54,727 bases of DNA from a bacterium (GCA_021811265.1 JAJZPH010000007.1:1-54727); one strand, 5' to 3'. Counted from the stretch's first letter, positions 15,554-24,864 are shown. The notes: generated by a model from the letters alone, not told the origin. Program-made: numbers and translations.

Positions 15554-18061
15554 ATGTTTGACAAATTCACCAATAGAGCCAAACAGGTCATCAAACTTGC
15601 TAAAAAAGAGGCGCAAAAACTCAACCATAACTATTTGGGAACAGAACATATTCTTTTAGGACTGCTTAAATTAGGTCAAGGAATCGCGGTCAACGTTTTG
15701 CGCAACCTGAACGTCACTTATGATGTAGCAAGGGCGGAGATCGAAAAGTTGGTGGGTTTTGGGCCCGAAGCTCAGGTCTATGGAGATCCAGCCCTTACAG
15801 GAAAGGTGAAAAAAGTCTTCGAATATGCAAATGAAGAGGCGGCCAATCTCAACCATAACTATGTGGGAACCGAACACCTTCTTCTTGCCCTCTTAAGACA
15901 AAACGATGGAGTGGCGGTTCAGGTTCTGGAAAATTTAGGCGTAAATATAAAAGAAGTACGTAAAGAGGTACTCAAAGAGCTCGAAACATTTAATCTTCAG
16001 CTCCCCCCTGTCGGCAGCATGAATAGTACAGCATCGGCAGGTGCATCACGCGCAGCCAGTGACCGGCTTTCTTCTGATAAGATGCCGGCTCTTCGCGCCT
16101 ACGGACATGACCTGACAGAGCTGTGCAAAGAAGGAAAACTCGATCCTGTCATTGGAAGAAAAGCAGAAGTGGAAAGACTCGTTCTCATCCTCTGCAGAAG
16201 ACGCAAAAACAACCCCGTTCTTGTAGGAGAGGCGGGCGTGGGAAAAACGGCAATCGTAGAAGGGCTTGCCCACGCAATCGTTCATGGAGATGTTCCCGAC
16301 AATTTACGCAGAAAAAGGTTGATCGCCCTGGATTTAACTCTCATGATCGCTGGAACCAAATACCGGGGACAGTTTGAAGAACGCATCAAAGCCGTTATGG
16401 ACGAGATCAAAAAAAATGGCAACATCCTCTTGTTCATCGATGAACTCCACACCATTGTGGGAGCCGGAGCCGCAGAAGGCGCTATCGACGCCTCCAACAT
16501 TTTAAAACCCGCCCTTTCACGAGGAGAAATACAGTGCATTGGCGCTACAACCCTCGACGAATATCGCAAGCACATCGAAAAAGATGCAGCTTTGGAAAGG
16601 CGTTTCCAAAAAATCCTGGTCCCCCCTCCTACTTTGGATGAAGCAACGCAAATTTTAAACGGCTTAAAACCCAAATATGAGGAGCACCACAAATGCAACT
16701 ACACCGACGCCGCCATTAAAGGAGCCGTCTATCTGTCAGACCGTTACATTTCTGCCCGCTACCTTCCCGATAAAGCTATCGATCTCATGGACGAAGCAGG
16801 AGCAAAAGCACGCATCACGATGCTGCACCAGCCCACCGAGATCACCCAGTATGAAGCAGAAATCGAAAAACAGCGCCTGGCAAAAGAAGAATCGATCAAT
16901 AAACAAGACTATGAAAAAGCAGCCAAATTGCGCGATTCAGAAAAACATCTGCGCGAAAAGCTGCAGCAGATTCGCAATGAGTGGGAAAACTCAAAAGAAG
17001 AGCATCGTACCATCGTTGACGAGGAGGATATCGCCAAAATCGTTGCGAAGCAGACGGGTATTCCCGTTTCTCGATTAACCCAGGGAGAGTCGGAAAAAAT
17101 TCTCAATATGGAAAAAACTCTCTCTTCGCGCCTCATTGGCCAACAGGAAGCTCTCAGCACGATCTGCAGAGCCATCCGAAGAAGCAGGGCTGACATCAAA
17201 GATCCCAACCGGCCCATTGGCTCTTTCCTTTTTTTAGGACCTACCGGAGTGGGAAAGACGCACATGGCACGCTTGCTTGCCGAGCATATGTTTGGAGGCG
17301 AAGATGCCCTAATTCAAGTGGACATGTCGGAATACATGGAAAAATTTGCCGTCAGCCGCATCACCGGATCCCCTCCAGGGTATGTGGGATATGAAGAGGG
17401 TGGTCAGTTGACCGAGCAGGTAAGACAAAGACCTTATTGTGTCATCCTTTTCGACGAGGTAGAAAAAGCCCATCCCGAGGTGATGAATCTTCTCCTACAG
17501 ATCTTAGAAGAGGGCCGTCTCACCGATTCTTTTGGAAGAAAGGTAGATTTCCGCAATACGATCATTGTGATGACTTCCAATTTGGGAGCCGATCTGATCC
17601 GTAAATCCGAAGTGGGCTTTAGCGCCAAAGAGGGCGTTCTCGACTACAAGGGAATGAAGGAAAAGATAGAAGGAGCTGTCAAAAAGCACTTCAAACCAGA
17701 ATTTATCAACCGCCTCGATGATTTTGTTGTCTTTAGAACACTTGATAAGGAGTCTTTGTTACAAATCGTCGACCTCGAATTTGGCAAGCTGCAATCCAGA
17801 GTGGCACACAAAAACATCCAGCTCACTCTCGACAGCTCCGCAAAAAGTTTTCTTGTGGAAAAAGGATATCAGCCAGAAATGGGAGCAAGACCACTGCGCA
17901 GAGTGATCGAACACTACTTAGAAGACCCTCTTGCAGAAAAACTTCTCCTCTTTCCAGATCTGAAAAAAGACTATCTCATCTCTACGAAAAACAATGAGAT
18001 TTTCTTCATCGAACAGGAAAAAAAAGAAGCTGCTGCTTCGACTACTGCAGAGACAAACTAG
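15554..18061 (+). CDS. clpC: ATP-dependent Clp protease ATP-binding subunit ClpC
   Basis: The 835-residue product has the full ClpC plan. Two N-terminal Clp-N repeats ([20 protein letters not shown] and the related [21 protein letters not shown]) are followed by AAA-1 with Walker A GEAGVGKT and Walker B LLFIDE, a middle coiled-coil with UVR-like segment ([19 protein letters not shown]), and AAA-2 with [19 protein letters not shown] and [16 protein letters not shown] Clp D2-small domain ends the protein. ClpC unfolds substrates for the ClpP peptidase and acts in protein quality control. GAGGGAG precedes the ATG at 15554. It corresponds to CT286. Expression is probably heat-responsive through the CIRCE element upstream. 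Confidence 0.97.
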   Translation: MFDKFTNRAKQVIKLAKKEAQKLNHNYLGTEHILLGLLKLGQGIAVNVLRNLNVTYDVARAEIEKLVGFGPEAQVYGDPALTGKVKKVFEYANEEAANLNHNYVGTEHLLLALLRQNDGVAVQVLENLGVNIKEVRKEVLKELETFNLQLPPVGSMNSTASAGASRAASDRLSSDKMPALRAYGHDLTELCKEGKLDPVIGRKAEVERLVLILCRRRKNNPVLVGEAGVGKTAIVEGLAHAIVHGDVPDNLRRKRLIALDLTLMIAGTKYRGQFEERIKAVMDEIKKNGNILLFIDELHTIVGAGAAEGAIDASNILKPALSRGEIQCIGATTLDEYRKHIEKDAALERRFQKILVPPPTLDEATQILNGLKPKYEEHHKCNYTDAAIKGAVYLSDRYISARYLPDKAIDLMDEAGAKARITMLHQPTEITQYEAEIEKQRLAKEESINKQDYEKAAKLRDSEKHLREKLQQIRNEWENSKEEHRTIVDEEDIAKIVAKQTGIPVSRLTQGESEKILNMEKTLSSRLIGQQEALSTICRAIRRSRADIKDPNRPIGSFLFLGPTGVGKTHMARLLAEHMFGGEDALIQVDMSEYMEKFAVSRITGSPPGYVGYEEGGQLTEQVRQRPYCVILFDEVEKAHPEVMNLLLQILEEGRLTDSFGRKVDFRNTIIVMTSNLGADLIRKSEVGFSAKEGVLDYKGMKEKIEGAVKKHFKPEFINRLDDFVVFRTLDKESLLQIVDLEFGKLQSRVAHKNIQLTLDSSAKSFLVEKGYQPEMGARPLRRVIEHYLEDPLAEKLLLFPDLKKDYLISTKNNEIFFIEQEKKEAAASTTAETN

Positions 18062-18080
18062 TTTCCCATCGCAATGACAC

Positions 18081-18707
18081 ATGAAAAAACTTCTATTTCT
18101 TTTCTTTTTCATCTCCCTCTGTTCTTCTCTTGTTTCAGAAAGCAGATTTCCACCACCCTTTGCCTCTTCTTCGAAAGACCAGATAAAAATCTACTGGTGT
18201 TCACGTCTCACTTCTGAAATCCAAGCTTTTAACAATCAACTAAGAGTTGCATTCGATTCCCGCTTTGCGCTCTTTCTCCCACAAGAAATCGACCTCTCTT
18301 CTTATACAAAAGAAAAAAAAGATCTTGTGGGATATATCGAAGATCTACGAGCACTCAAGGAAGCCCACATACTTTTTCTCGTCACTCCTTTTGGTCGAGA
18401 CTGCTGCTGGGAAGTGGGTTGGGCTTGTGGTCGAGGGCTTTTCGTCATTGCTTATGTAGAAAACAATCTAAATTTTCTTGAAGATTCTATGGTCAAAGAA
18501 TCGCTCCATTGCATCATCACTTCTTCAAAAAAAGCATATGCAACGATCACGCAAGATCCCACTAAAAAGAGCAAGTGCTACTTGATTGCTTCGCGAGAAG
18601 AGCTTTCCCCTCTTGTTTGGAAACTCTATAGCTCTTTTGTTTCTCAAAAAAGCAAAACTAACGAATTATCGGCTTTCATAGAGCGGCATATCCAAAACTC
18701 GCGTTAA
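18081..18707 (+). CDS. Exported nucleoside 2-deoxyribosyltransferase-like protein
   Basis: The 208-residue product begins with a signal peptide-like sequence (MKKLLFLFFFISLCSSLVSE). The mature part has an NDT-like core: a beta-strand IKIYWC, helices, then ALKEAHILFLVTPFGRD and CCWEVGWACGRGLFVIAYVE at about 91-127. This mirrors the family pattern D-x-x-x-A-D-x-x-x-x-(S/G)xGTxxExGxAxAxGKP, with E111 in the catalytic Glu position. NDTs exchange bases between deoxynucleosides and are normally cytoplasmic, so an export signal is unexpected. It follows clpC by 19 bases and may be cotranscribed. Its 3' end overlaps the convergent HTH-PTS gene by 4 bases and coincides with a dispersed 18-bp repeat. 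A non-catalytic member of the fold is also possible. Confidence 0.55.
   Translation: MKKLLFLFFFISLCSSLVSESRFPPPFASSSKDQIKIYWCSRLTSEIQAFNNQLRVAFDSRFALFLPQEIDLSSYTKEKKDLVGYIEDLRALKEAHILFLVTPFGRDCCWEVGWACGRGLFVIAYVENNLNFLEDSMVKESLHCIITSSKKAYATITQDPTKKSKCYLIASREELSPLVWKLYSSFVSQKSKTNELSAFIERHIQNSR
18689..18706 (+). repeat. 18-bp dispersed repeat, copy 2
   Basis: TATCCAAAACTCGCGTTA is the exact reverse complement of 7623-7640. It encodes the last residues and stop of the deoxyribosyltransferase-like gene. The core AACTCGCGTTA is also found at 4373-4383 beside the palindrome after dnaA. Confidence 0.7.
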
Positions 18708-19444
18708 ACAGATGCACTTGCGTCAACAGAAGGACGCAGAGTTGCTTCCCACGCTTTTACGTAATCGAGCAGTTCGTTTTTCTCAGGTTTTTGCTTGAGA
18801 AAGGCCAGCGTTTTTTCCTGGCGGGTAAAATGGGCTAGCTTTGCAAGCAGGTGCAAATGACTCTTGTCTGATGCAGCAAAAAGAAAAAAGAGCGTATGCA
18901 CTTTTTGTCCATCCAAAGAACCATATTCGATTGGTTCTCGGGGATAGACCACTGTCACAACATCAAATGGTTTTTGCAAAAGAAAATCTCTTGGGTGTGG
19001 AACGGCAACGCCATGGTTGAGACCGGTGGGCATTAACTGTTCGCGATCCAAAAGAAGTTCTGTGAGCACATTGGCATCAAGGGAGAGATTTTTTGCAATG
19101 ATTTGGACCGCTTCTTCAATTACCTTTTCTTTGGAGCTCGCTGCAATTTCATGCAAAACACTTCCTTTATAAAGGGCGCGAAAAAGACTGTAGGCCTGCG
19201 TTCCCATGCGATTGCTAATGAGCGCTTCCGCCTTTTCATCGCTAAGAGAGATCTTTTGCGCAGACGGTTCTTCTTGCGATCGATTCATGCGGGAGTTCAT
19301 CATCCAATTTTGAATCTCCTCGCGGCTGAACCGCACCTGGTGGTTCAGGCGATATGCAGGAATGGTGCCTTCTGCAAGCCAGCGTCGAACGGTTTCCTCA
19401 GAAACGTTCAGTAATTTTGCGACATCTTTGATTTTCAAATCCAT
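18704..19444 (-). CDS. ptsN: PTS EIIA(Ntr)-like domain fused to N-terminal HTH (CT291-like)
   Basis: Residues 1-50 form a MerR/excisionase-type winged helix: DLKIKDVAKLLNVSEETVRRWLAEGTIPAYRL followed by VRFSREEIQNWM. After a linker, residues of about 95-240 form a mannitol/fructose-type IIA domain with HGVAVPHPR, in which H150 is in the phosphoacceptor position. Chlamydia encode this HTH-IIA fusion at CT291, next to a plain IIA (CT290), dut and accD, the same order as here. With no sugar permease in the window, a regulatory phosphorelay is likely: phosphorylation state read out through DNA binding. The target operator is unknown. Confidence 0.88.
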   Translation of the reverse strand: MDLKIKDVAKLLNVSEETVRRWLAEGTIPAYRLNHQVRFSREEIQNWMMNSRMNRSQEEPSAQKISLSDEKAEALISNRMGTQAYSLFRALYKGSVLHEIAASSKEKVIEEAVQIIAKNLSLDANVLTELLLDREQLMPTGLNHGVAVPHPRDFLLQKPFDVVTVVYPREPIEYGSLDGQKVHTLFFLFAASDKSHLHLLAKLAHFTRQEKTLAFLKQKPEKNELLDYVKAWEATLRPSVDASASV

Positions 19445-19503
19445 TCTATACCCCCCAAAGAGTCATTAGTGAATAGAATTTTAAAAATATCACAAATAAA
19501 AAT

Positions 19504-20046
19504 TTAAAAGCTTCGAAAAAGGCATAAAACTTCTTCGGGAGTTTGGCTCTGCAGCATCCCTTTGCGCACAGATTCTTGTTTGATCGCTCCAGTAAGTTTT
19601 GAAAGAATCTGCAAATATTCGGTCTGCCTTTGATCGGGACCTCCAATCAAAAAAATGAAGCGCACGGGAGAGCGATCGATGGCTTTCCATGCGATCCCTC
19701 TTTTTTTTTGAATCCCAATCGCAATGAAAAAATCAGAAAATTCCTCCATCTTAGCATGAGGAATCGCAACACCCATACCGATGCCAGTCGAAACGAGCCT
19801 CTCTCTTTCAATAAGAGCTTTTAAAAACTTTTCCCCAGGCGGAAGAATTGCATCGAGCTTTATGCTTCCTACTAAAGCGCGCAGGGCAGCCTCTCTCGAT
19901 GTCTCTTGTAAAAAAAGAATGCGCGAGCTTTTTAAATAGGGAAAAACTGTTACACTTTTCCCCTCTTCACAAGCACTAGCGCTGCCTTTACCCCAATAGT
20001 CCGCTGTGTCCAAAGCCACCCTCGCCCCGCTCGCTGATCGCAACAT
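19504..20046 (-). CDS. ptsN: PTS EIIA(Ntr)-like protein
   Basis: The IIA domain covers about residues 35-180 with GMGVAIPHAK, where H97 in the numbering from 20046 is the phosphoacceptor position. LSKLTGAIKQESVRKGM is typical of the family. The start is uncertain. The frame opens at an ATG (20046) that would overlap dut by 59 bases; a GTG ten codons in is the only other common start, and no good Shine-Dalgarno is seen for either. The true protein may begin close to SVTVFPYL with an unusual codon. It lies between dut and the HTH-IIA fusion, in the CT290 position. Confidence 0.85.
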   Translation of the reverse strand: MLRSASGARVALDTADYWGKGSASACEEGKSVTVFPYLKSSRILFLQETSREAALRALVGSIKLDAILPPGEKFLKALIERERLVSTGIGMGVAIPHAKMEEFSDFFIAIGIQKKRGIAWKAIDRSPVRFIFLIGGPDQRQTEYLQILSKLTGAIKQESVRKGMLQSQTPEEVLCLFRSF

Positions 20047-20437
20047 GTTCTTTTTCTACAAAGAGTGCCTGACAGATTGGAGACAACACCATCTGTGCAA
20101 TTCTCATCTTGGGAACGATCTCAAAGGGAATTTTTCCATGGTTGATGAGAATCACTCCAATCTCCCCTCGGAAATCCGCATCAATCGTTCCTGGAGTGTT
20201 CAGAACTGTGATACCATATTGAAGTGCAAGACCACTTCTAGGTCGAATTTGCATCTCAAAGCCTTCGGGAATTTCTACACTAATTTTCGTGGGAATGAGA
20301 ATACTTTCTTGCGGCTTTAAGAGAATTTTTTCCTCAATCGCCGCATAGAGGTCAGCTCCAGAAGCATCTTTCGAGCTGTAGCGAGGAATGGTTCCCCCTG
20401 ATTTTACGCAAATTGGAATTTCAATTTTTTTTTGCAA
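19988..20437 (-). CDS. dut: Deoxyuridine 5'-triphosphate nucleotidohydrolase
   Basis: The 149-residue product has all five trimeric dUTPase motifs: ASGADLYA (motif 1), RPRSGLALQYGI (2), GTIDADFRGEIGVILIN (3), RIAQMVLSP (4) and the C-terminal RGEGGFGHSG (5). It hydrolyses dUTP to dUMP and pyrophosphate, preventing uracil incorporation and supplying thymidylate synthesis. It overlaps the 3' end of accD by 17 bases and is overlapped by ptsN, so accD-dut-ptsN-ptsN form one operon, as in Chlamydia CT293-CT290. Confidence 0.97.
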   Translation of the reverse strand: MQKKIEIPICVKSGGTIPRYSSKDASGADLYAAIEEKILLKPQESILIPTKISVEIPEGFEMQIRPRSGLALQYGITVLNTPGTIDADFRGEIGVILINHGKIPFEIVPKMRIAQMVLSPICQALFVEKEHVAISERGEGGFGHSGLLG

Positions 20438-21377
20438 GAGCTTCTCCGCTCGCCACTTTCAAAAGCTCTTTTAATCGTTCCGGCATTTTTTCATCAAGGA
20501 GATATTCGTTCTTCCAATCAGGAGCAAAGGTGCGTTCGTTACAGGTAAGAAAAGAGAGGAAAAAAGAGACTCTCTTTTTGAGCTCGCGTCTTGGCACAAT
20601 ACAATCGAGCATTCCTCTTTCGAGCAAAAACTCTGCTCGTTGTGCACCAGAGGGTAGCTTTTGTCCAATCGTCTGCTCTACAACTCTTGGTCCCGCAAAA
20701 GCAATCAAGGCTTCGGGCTCGGCAATCAAAATGTCTCCAAGAGAGGCAAAAGAAGCAGTAACTCCACCAGTGGTGGGATTGGCAAAAATGGAAATAAAGG
20801 GAAGTCTTGCCTCATGTAATTTAGTCAGAGCCGCCGAAGTTTTGGCCATTTGCATCAAAGAGAGAATCGACTCCTGCATGCGCGCTCCTCCCGAAGAGGA
20901 AACAAGGACAAGCGGCCATTTATTTTTCACGGCAAGCTCAATCAACCGCGTAATCCTCTCTCCCACGACAGAGCCCATAGAGCCGCCCATAAAACTAAAA
21001 TCTAGCACACCCAATGCAATGCGGTGATGGTCTAGGGTGCAGCTTCCAACGATAACCGCTTCGTCTCTGCCAGATTTTTCTCGAGCCTCTTCCAAGCGGT
21101 CCGTATATTTTTCTGAATCCACAAAACCGAGCGGATCGGTAGATTGCACTTCTTGAAACTTTTCTTCAAAAGTGCCAGCGTCTGCCAAAAGTTCAATTCT
21201 TTGTTTAACAGAAAGGCGATAATGATATCCGCATTTGGGACAGCAGTTCACATTGTGGTGCAGCTCATTGGCGTGCACCATTTCAGAGCAGCCAGAACAT
21301 TGAATCCAGCCACTGAAATTATCTTTTTTCGCCGTTTCTACTTTAATTTTTAGCTTGCTTCTGGAAAAAAGACCCAC
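20421..21377 (-). CDS. accD: Acetyl-CoA carboxylase carboxyltransferase subunit beta
   Basis: The 318-residue product has the N-terminal C4 zinc finger (CSGCSEMVHANEL...CCPKCGYHYRL), then the crotonase-like carboxyltransferase core with FMGGSMGSVVGERITRLIE, SSSGGARMQESILSLMQMAKT and PTTGGVTASFASLGDI. It pairs with AccA to move carboxyl from biotin to acetyl-CoA, the first step of fatty-acid synthesis. The start is a GTG at 21377 with GAGGG 4 bases upstream. It is the first gene of the accD-dut-ptsN group; the promoter must lie in the 100 AT-rich bases before it. Confidence 0.97.
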   Translation of the reverse strand: MGLFSRSKLKIKVETAKKDNFSGWIQCSGCSEMVHANELHHNVNCCPKCGYHYRLSVKQRIELLADAGTFEEKFQEVQSTDPLGFVDSEKYTDRLEEAREKSGRDEAVIVGSCTLDHHRIALGVLDFSFMGGSMGSVVGERITRLIELAVKNKWPLVLVSSSGGARMQESILSLMQMAKTSAALTKLHEARLPFISIFANPTTGGVTASFASLGDILIAEPEALIAFAGPRVVEQTIGQKLPSGAQRAEFLLERGMLDCIVPRRELKKRVSFFLSFLTCNERTFAPDWKNEYLLDEKMPERLKELLKVASGEALAKKN

Positions 21378-21461
21378 AATCCCTCAGCGTTTCGTAAAAA
21401 ACCAACAAGCAGTTATATAACAGATGGCTTTATTATTACAACATGAATAAAAGTATAAAAT

Positions 21462-21486
21462 CTCATAATTAAAATTTTATTATGAG
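21462..21486 (-). terminator. Weak AT-rich hairpin at the end of sod
   Basis: CTCATAAT (21462-21469) and ATTATGAG (21479-21486) form an 8-bp stem with a 9-base loop overlapping the sod stop codon. The downstream side on the minus strand is T-rich (ATTTTATAC). It could end the sod transcript before accD, but the stem is weak. Confidence 0.35.
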
Positions 21487-22097
21487 AGAGCTTTTTCATA
21501 CCTCTTTTCAATACCATCCCAGTTGAGTATTTGACTTAAGGCTGCAACGTAATCGCTACGTACATTGCGATATTGCAAATAGTAGGCATGTTCCCAAATA
21601 TCAACAACCATTAAGGGAGTTAACCCAAGAGCAGTCACTGTTCCATGGTTTTGGGTTGTCGTCACGCCGAGGTGATGGGAATTTTTATTAAAGACAAGCC
21701 AGCACCAGCCCGATCCTTGGATGCTGTTTGCGAGAGAGTGAAAATATTCCAAAAATTTTTCAAAGCTTCCAAAATCTCTCTCAAGTGCTTTTTTTAAAAT
21801 TCCTTTCGGCCCTTCCCCTCCCCCTTTATTTTTAGGAACAAGGCACTCCCAAAAAAAGCTATGGTTCAGATGACCTCCCCCATTGAATTGAAGAGCGGAC
21901 TGTAGATCGACAAGTTTTGCAGTGTCTCCCTTTTTTTCCGCCTCATGCCATTGAACAACTGCTTCGTTAAATTTTTTGACATACCCTGCATGATGTTTCA
22001 AATAGTGCAGCTCTACAATCTCTTGGGAAAGAATAGGTTCCAAATCCTTGTACCCAAAAGACAATTGTGGAAGAACCGCTATTTCTTTTTCCGCCAT
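21480..22097 (-). CDS. sodA: Superoxide dismutase, Fe/Mn family
   Basis: The start is the ATG at 22097 with GGGAG 8 bases upstream; a GTG lies two codons earlier. The 205-residue product has the Fe/Mn-SOD metal ligands: the His of LHYLKHHAGYVKKFN, the His of LNHSFFWE, and Asp and His of DIWEHAYYLQY. It converts superoxide to peroxide and oxygen. The metal cannot be called from sequence by eye, so the sodA symbol is provisional. The position beside accD matches CT294 (sodM). Confidence 0.96.
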   Translation of the reverse strand: MAEKEIAVLPQLSFGYKDLEPILSQEIVELHYLKHHAGYVKKFNEAVVQWHEAEKKGDTAKLVDLQSALQFNGGGHLNHSFFWECLVPKNKGGGEGPKGILKKALERDFGSFEKFLEYFHSLANSIQGSGWCWLVFNKNSHHLGVTTTQNHGTVTALGLTPLMVVDIWEHAYYLQYRNVRSDYVAALSQILNWDGIEKRYEKALS

Positions 22098-22161
22098 ATG
22101 CACACTCCCATAATAAAAGGGTTAAGTTTACCATACTGCAAAGAAAAAATTTTCTACCAGT

Positions 22162-23520
22162 TCAAAAAAGCGCATGGATCGCATCATCTACTAGATCCAC
22201 GCCTGTAAGTGCAATTTTTTCTGAAAAAGACTGGGCCACAGCTCGCATACTTACCTGGGGAAGCAAGCAGCGTTTAAATCCCATATGAATGGCCTCTTTT
22301 AAACGGTTTTCCACATGGGGCACTCCCCTCACTTCTCCGCCAAGGCCCACCTCGCCAAAAACAATGAGTTCTCCATCGGTGGAGCGGTTTGAAAAAGAAG
22401 ATGCAATGGCAACCAAAACTCCAAGGTCAATGGCGGGTTCTGAAATTTTCATACCTCCTGCAATGGAAACAAAGACATCGGAGCTATGCAAGTGAAATCC
22501 CATTCTTTTTTCCAAAACAGCCAAAAGAAGAGCCAGCCTATTAGGGTCTAGTCCAATGGAGCGTCTAGAGGGGTTGGCAAAAACGGAAGGGGTCACCAGT
22601 GCTTGGATTTCGATAAGCAAAGAACGGCTTCCCTCCATGGTCGGAACAATCACCGAACCTGCGAGCTCTTTTTTTCTCTCTTCCAAAAAAAGAAGAGAGG
22701 GGTTGGGGATCTCTTCCATTCCCTGTTCTTTCATCTGGAAAAGGGTGATGTCATCGGTAGGTCCGAATCGGTTTTTGATCGATCGAAGAAGTCGAAAGCC
22801 ATATTGTCGATCTCCTTCCAATTCGAGAACAACATCGACAATATGTTCTAACACTCTCGGTCCTGCAATTTCTCCCGATTTGGTCACATGTCCAATCAAA
22901 AAAGTGGTGATTCCAGCACCCTTCGCCAGATGCATGAACTCCATGGCAATCTCACGAACCTGCACCACCGATCCTGCAGAAGAAGGAATGTCCGATTTGT
23001 AGAGAATTTGCACCGAGTCGACAATGATCACCTCGGGAGATACCTCTTCGATCTGTCCGCGGATGGCATCAAAAAGGGTTTCGCTCAGTAAAAACAGATG
23101 GTCATTGTTGATTCCAAGCCGCCTTGCACGAAGCGAGGTTTGTGCTTCTGACTCCTCTCCGCAAATATAGAGAACCTTTTTTCCTTGTTTTGCAAAAGCA
23201 TGGGCTACCTGCAAAAGAAGCGTGGATTTGCCGATGCCAGGGCTTCCTCCCACAAGAATCAAAGATCCTGGCACTACGCCGCATCCCATGAGACGGTCAA
23301 ACTCTTTCATTTCCGTTTTCATTCTAGGAGAATCCTTATCGGAAACATCGGCCAGGCGTACCGCTTTGCTACCCTTTTTTTCTCTTGGATTTCTTTTGGA
23401 CTCCACTACTAACTGTTCGACAAAAGAGTTCCACTGGCTGCATTGCATACAGCTCCCCGTCCATTTAGGCTGCGTGTGTCCGCAATGCACGCACTCCCAA
23501 ACTACTTTTTCTTTTCCCAT
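22162..23520 (-). CDS. radA: DNA repair protein RadA
   Basis: The 452-residue product has the N-terminal C4 zinc motif (CVHCGHTQPKWTGSCMQC), the RecA-like core with Walker A GGSPGIGKSTLL, Walker B VIIVDSVQ, the RadA-specific KNRFG motif (SIKNRFGPTDD), and the C-terminal Lon-like domain (FVSIAGGMKISEPAIDLGVLVAI). RadA promotes branch migration in homologous recombination. It is 13 bases downstream of rnc, the same pair as Chlamydia CT297/CT298. Confidence 0.97.
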   Translation of the reverse strand: MGKEKVVWECVHCGHTQPKWTGSCMQCSQWNSFVEQLVVESKRNPREKKGSKAVRLADVSDKDSPRMKTEMKEFDRLMGCGVVPGSLILVGGSPGIGKSTLLLQVAHAFAKQGKKVLYICGEESEAQTSLRARRLGINNDHLFLLSETLFDAIRGQIEEVSPEVIIVDSVQILYKSDIPSSAGSVVQVREIAMEFMHLAKGAGITTFLIGHVTKSGEIAGPRVLEHIVDVVLELEGDRQYGFRLLRSIKNRFGPTDDITLFQMKEQGMEEIPNPSLLFLEERKKELAGSVIVPTMEGSRSLLIEIQALVTPSVFANPSRRSIGLDPNRLALLLAVLEKRMGFHLHSSDVFVSIAGGMKISEPAIDLGVLVAIASSFSNRSTDGELIVFGEVGLGGEVRGVPHVENRLKEAIHMGFKRCLLPQVSMRAVAQSFSEKIALTGVDLVDDAIHALF

Positions 23521-23533
23521 AGATTTTTCCTAT

Positions 23534-24238
23534 TTAGATGGTTTGCAGCTTTACCAGTGCTTCTTTTGCAGCTAACTGCTCGGCTTCTTTTTTGGAAGGG
23601 CCCAATCCGACCCCCAGCTCTTGCTCATCGAGAAAGACTTTTATCTGAAAGGTTTTGGCATGATCGGGCCCTATCTCATCTACCACCTGATAAAAAGGAA
23701 CTTTTTGATAATTTTTTTGAAAATAGTCTTGAAGGTCTGCCTTATAGTTATGTGAAGGGGTTTTGCAAATCTCCAAAATCTCCTCTTCAAAATGGGAGAA
23801 AAAAAAGTTTTTCACTCCTTCAAAAGAGGAATCGAGAAAGATCGCCCCCAAAAGAGCTTCAAAAGTGTTGGCAAGGATGCTCTCTTTGCCCCTCATTTGC
23901 GTCTGCTCTCCTTTGCCGAGAAGGATATAGGATCCAAGGGAAAGCTTTTCCATCCAGCGCGCGCAAGTAGAATAAGAGATCAAAAGAGAGCGCAAAAAAG
24001 AGAGTTTCCCTTCAGAAAAATCTGCAAATTTTTGATAGAGATACTCTGTGATCGCCAGGTTCAATACACAATCGCCTAAAAACTCCAGCCGTTCGTTATG
24101 TCTATGGATCTCTTTGGTCTCATTGAGAACCGAGCGATGTACGAAAGCAAGCAGCAAAAGCTCCTTGTCGCGAAAGACAATGCCAAGCTTTTGCTCAATT
24201 TCGTCTAATTGAAATTTTAATTCACTATAGGGGCTCAT
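23534..24238 (-). CDS. rnc: Ribonuclease III
   Basis: The 234-residue product has the RNase III signature NERLEFLGDCVLNLAITEYL with catalytic acidic residues, a second acidic site around ILANTFEALLGAIFLD, and a C-terminal double-stranded RNA-binding domain (HNYKADLQDYFQKNYQ...GPSKKEAEQLAAKEAL). It cleaves double-stranded RNA during rRNA and mRNA processing. It forms an operon with radA. The 104 bases upstream separate it divergently from the first of the small tandem genes. Confidence 0.97.
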   Translation of the reverse strand: MSPYSELKFQLDEIEQKLGIVFRDKELLLLAFVHRSVLNETKEIHRHNERLEFLGDCVLNLAITEYLYQKFADFSEGKLSFLRSLLISYSTCARWMEKLSLGSYILLGKGEQTQMRGKESILANTFEALLGAIFLDSSFEGVKNFFFSHFEEEILEICKTPSHNYKADLQDYFQKNYQKVPFYQVVDEIGPDHAKTFQIKVFLDEQELGVGLGPSKKEAEQLAAKEALVKLQTI

Positions 24239-24287
24239 AGAACTATTTTACCCATTCCCTTCTTTTTCTCCAAACCCTCGATTTGCC

Positions 24288-24316
24288 TTGAATTTTTCTT
24301 GAAAAACTTCTATCAT
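24288..24316 (+). promoter_or_regulatory. Sigma70-type promoter, array copy 1
   Basis: TTGAAT (24288-24293) and TATCAT (24311-24316) are separated by exactly 17 bases, 27 bases before the start of the first A-type gene. The whole upstream segment recurs almost unchanged before the two B-type genes, with both hexamers and spacing preserved. Confidence 0.65.
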
Positions 24317-24342
24317 TTTATCAATTTTCAAAGGAGGCTTTT

Positions 24343-24717
24343 ATGACAGTCGTTGCCACAATTGCCACAGCGGTAGGTTTATGCCTACCTGGAGTTAGTC
24401 CTTTAATTGATGTAACGCTAGGGGCCAAAGAGTTGCGTGTCGATTTCGATGAAGCTGTAAAGCTCGGCAAAGAGAAGTCTTTGCAGAAATTTTCAAACCA
24501 AATAAAAGATTTGAAAGAATGTAATATAGGGGTCCTCGTGTTTAACACTATAGCCCTGATCTCGACTGTTGCTTCGCTTTATTTCTTGGGCTTTTTGGGA
24601 ACAACTCTAGGAAGCATTGCCATAGGATTCCACTGCCTACCGCTCGTTGGAAGGGCTTATTGGTGGCATGCTATAAACAACCTAGAAAAGAAATTCTTTA
24701 TTTTTCCTCGTCAGTGA
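24343..24717 (+). CDS. Small double-hydrophobic protein, A-type copy 1
   Basis: The 124-residue product follows AAAGGAGG at ideal spacing. The N-terminus (MTVVATIATAVGLCLPGVSP) is followed by an acidic helix (ELRVDFDEAVKLGKEKSL). Two hydrophobic segments are split by a short turn at about 65-105 (FNTIALISTVASLYFLGFLG and TTLGSIAIGFHCLPLVGRA). Two closely spaced membrane helices in a short protein without a signal peptide are typical of chlamydial Inc proteins, but the length and N-terminus are unlike known Incs I can recall. The C-terminus (FFIFPRQ) differs from copies 2 and 3 because the gene runs directly into a remnant of the CT296-like gene. Unlike the other A genes it carries the B-type upstream promoter. 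Confidence 0.75.
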   Translation: MTVVATIATAVGLCLPGVSPLIDVTLGAKELRVDFDEAVKLGKEKSLQKFSNQIKDLKECNIGVLVFNTIALISTVASLYFLGFLGTTLGSIAIGFHCLPLVGRAYWWHAINNLEKKFFIFPRQ

Positions 24718-24864
24718 AGCGCTAGGAAACAGAAAAGGAAAAACACCTCTGCAACCCTATTTTTTCAAGCAGGGACATGATTTGTGGCGCAAATCTTCTT
24801 TTTTGCAAAGCTGGGTGATAAAAAACGCAGCCTCCTTCTTGCTTCTTCTCTACTTCGATTACCC
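24714..24864 (+). pseudogene. Remnant 1 of the CT296-like gene
   Basis: This segment matches the middle of the intact gene at about 27014-27165 with few changes (for example GCAACCCTATTTTTTCAAGC in both). It lacks the 5' and 3' ends and has one A fewer in a run of A's, which breaks the frame. It ends at ACCC, where it joins a copy of the promoter region. It is a by-product of the local tandem duplication. Confidence 0.8.
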
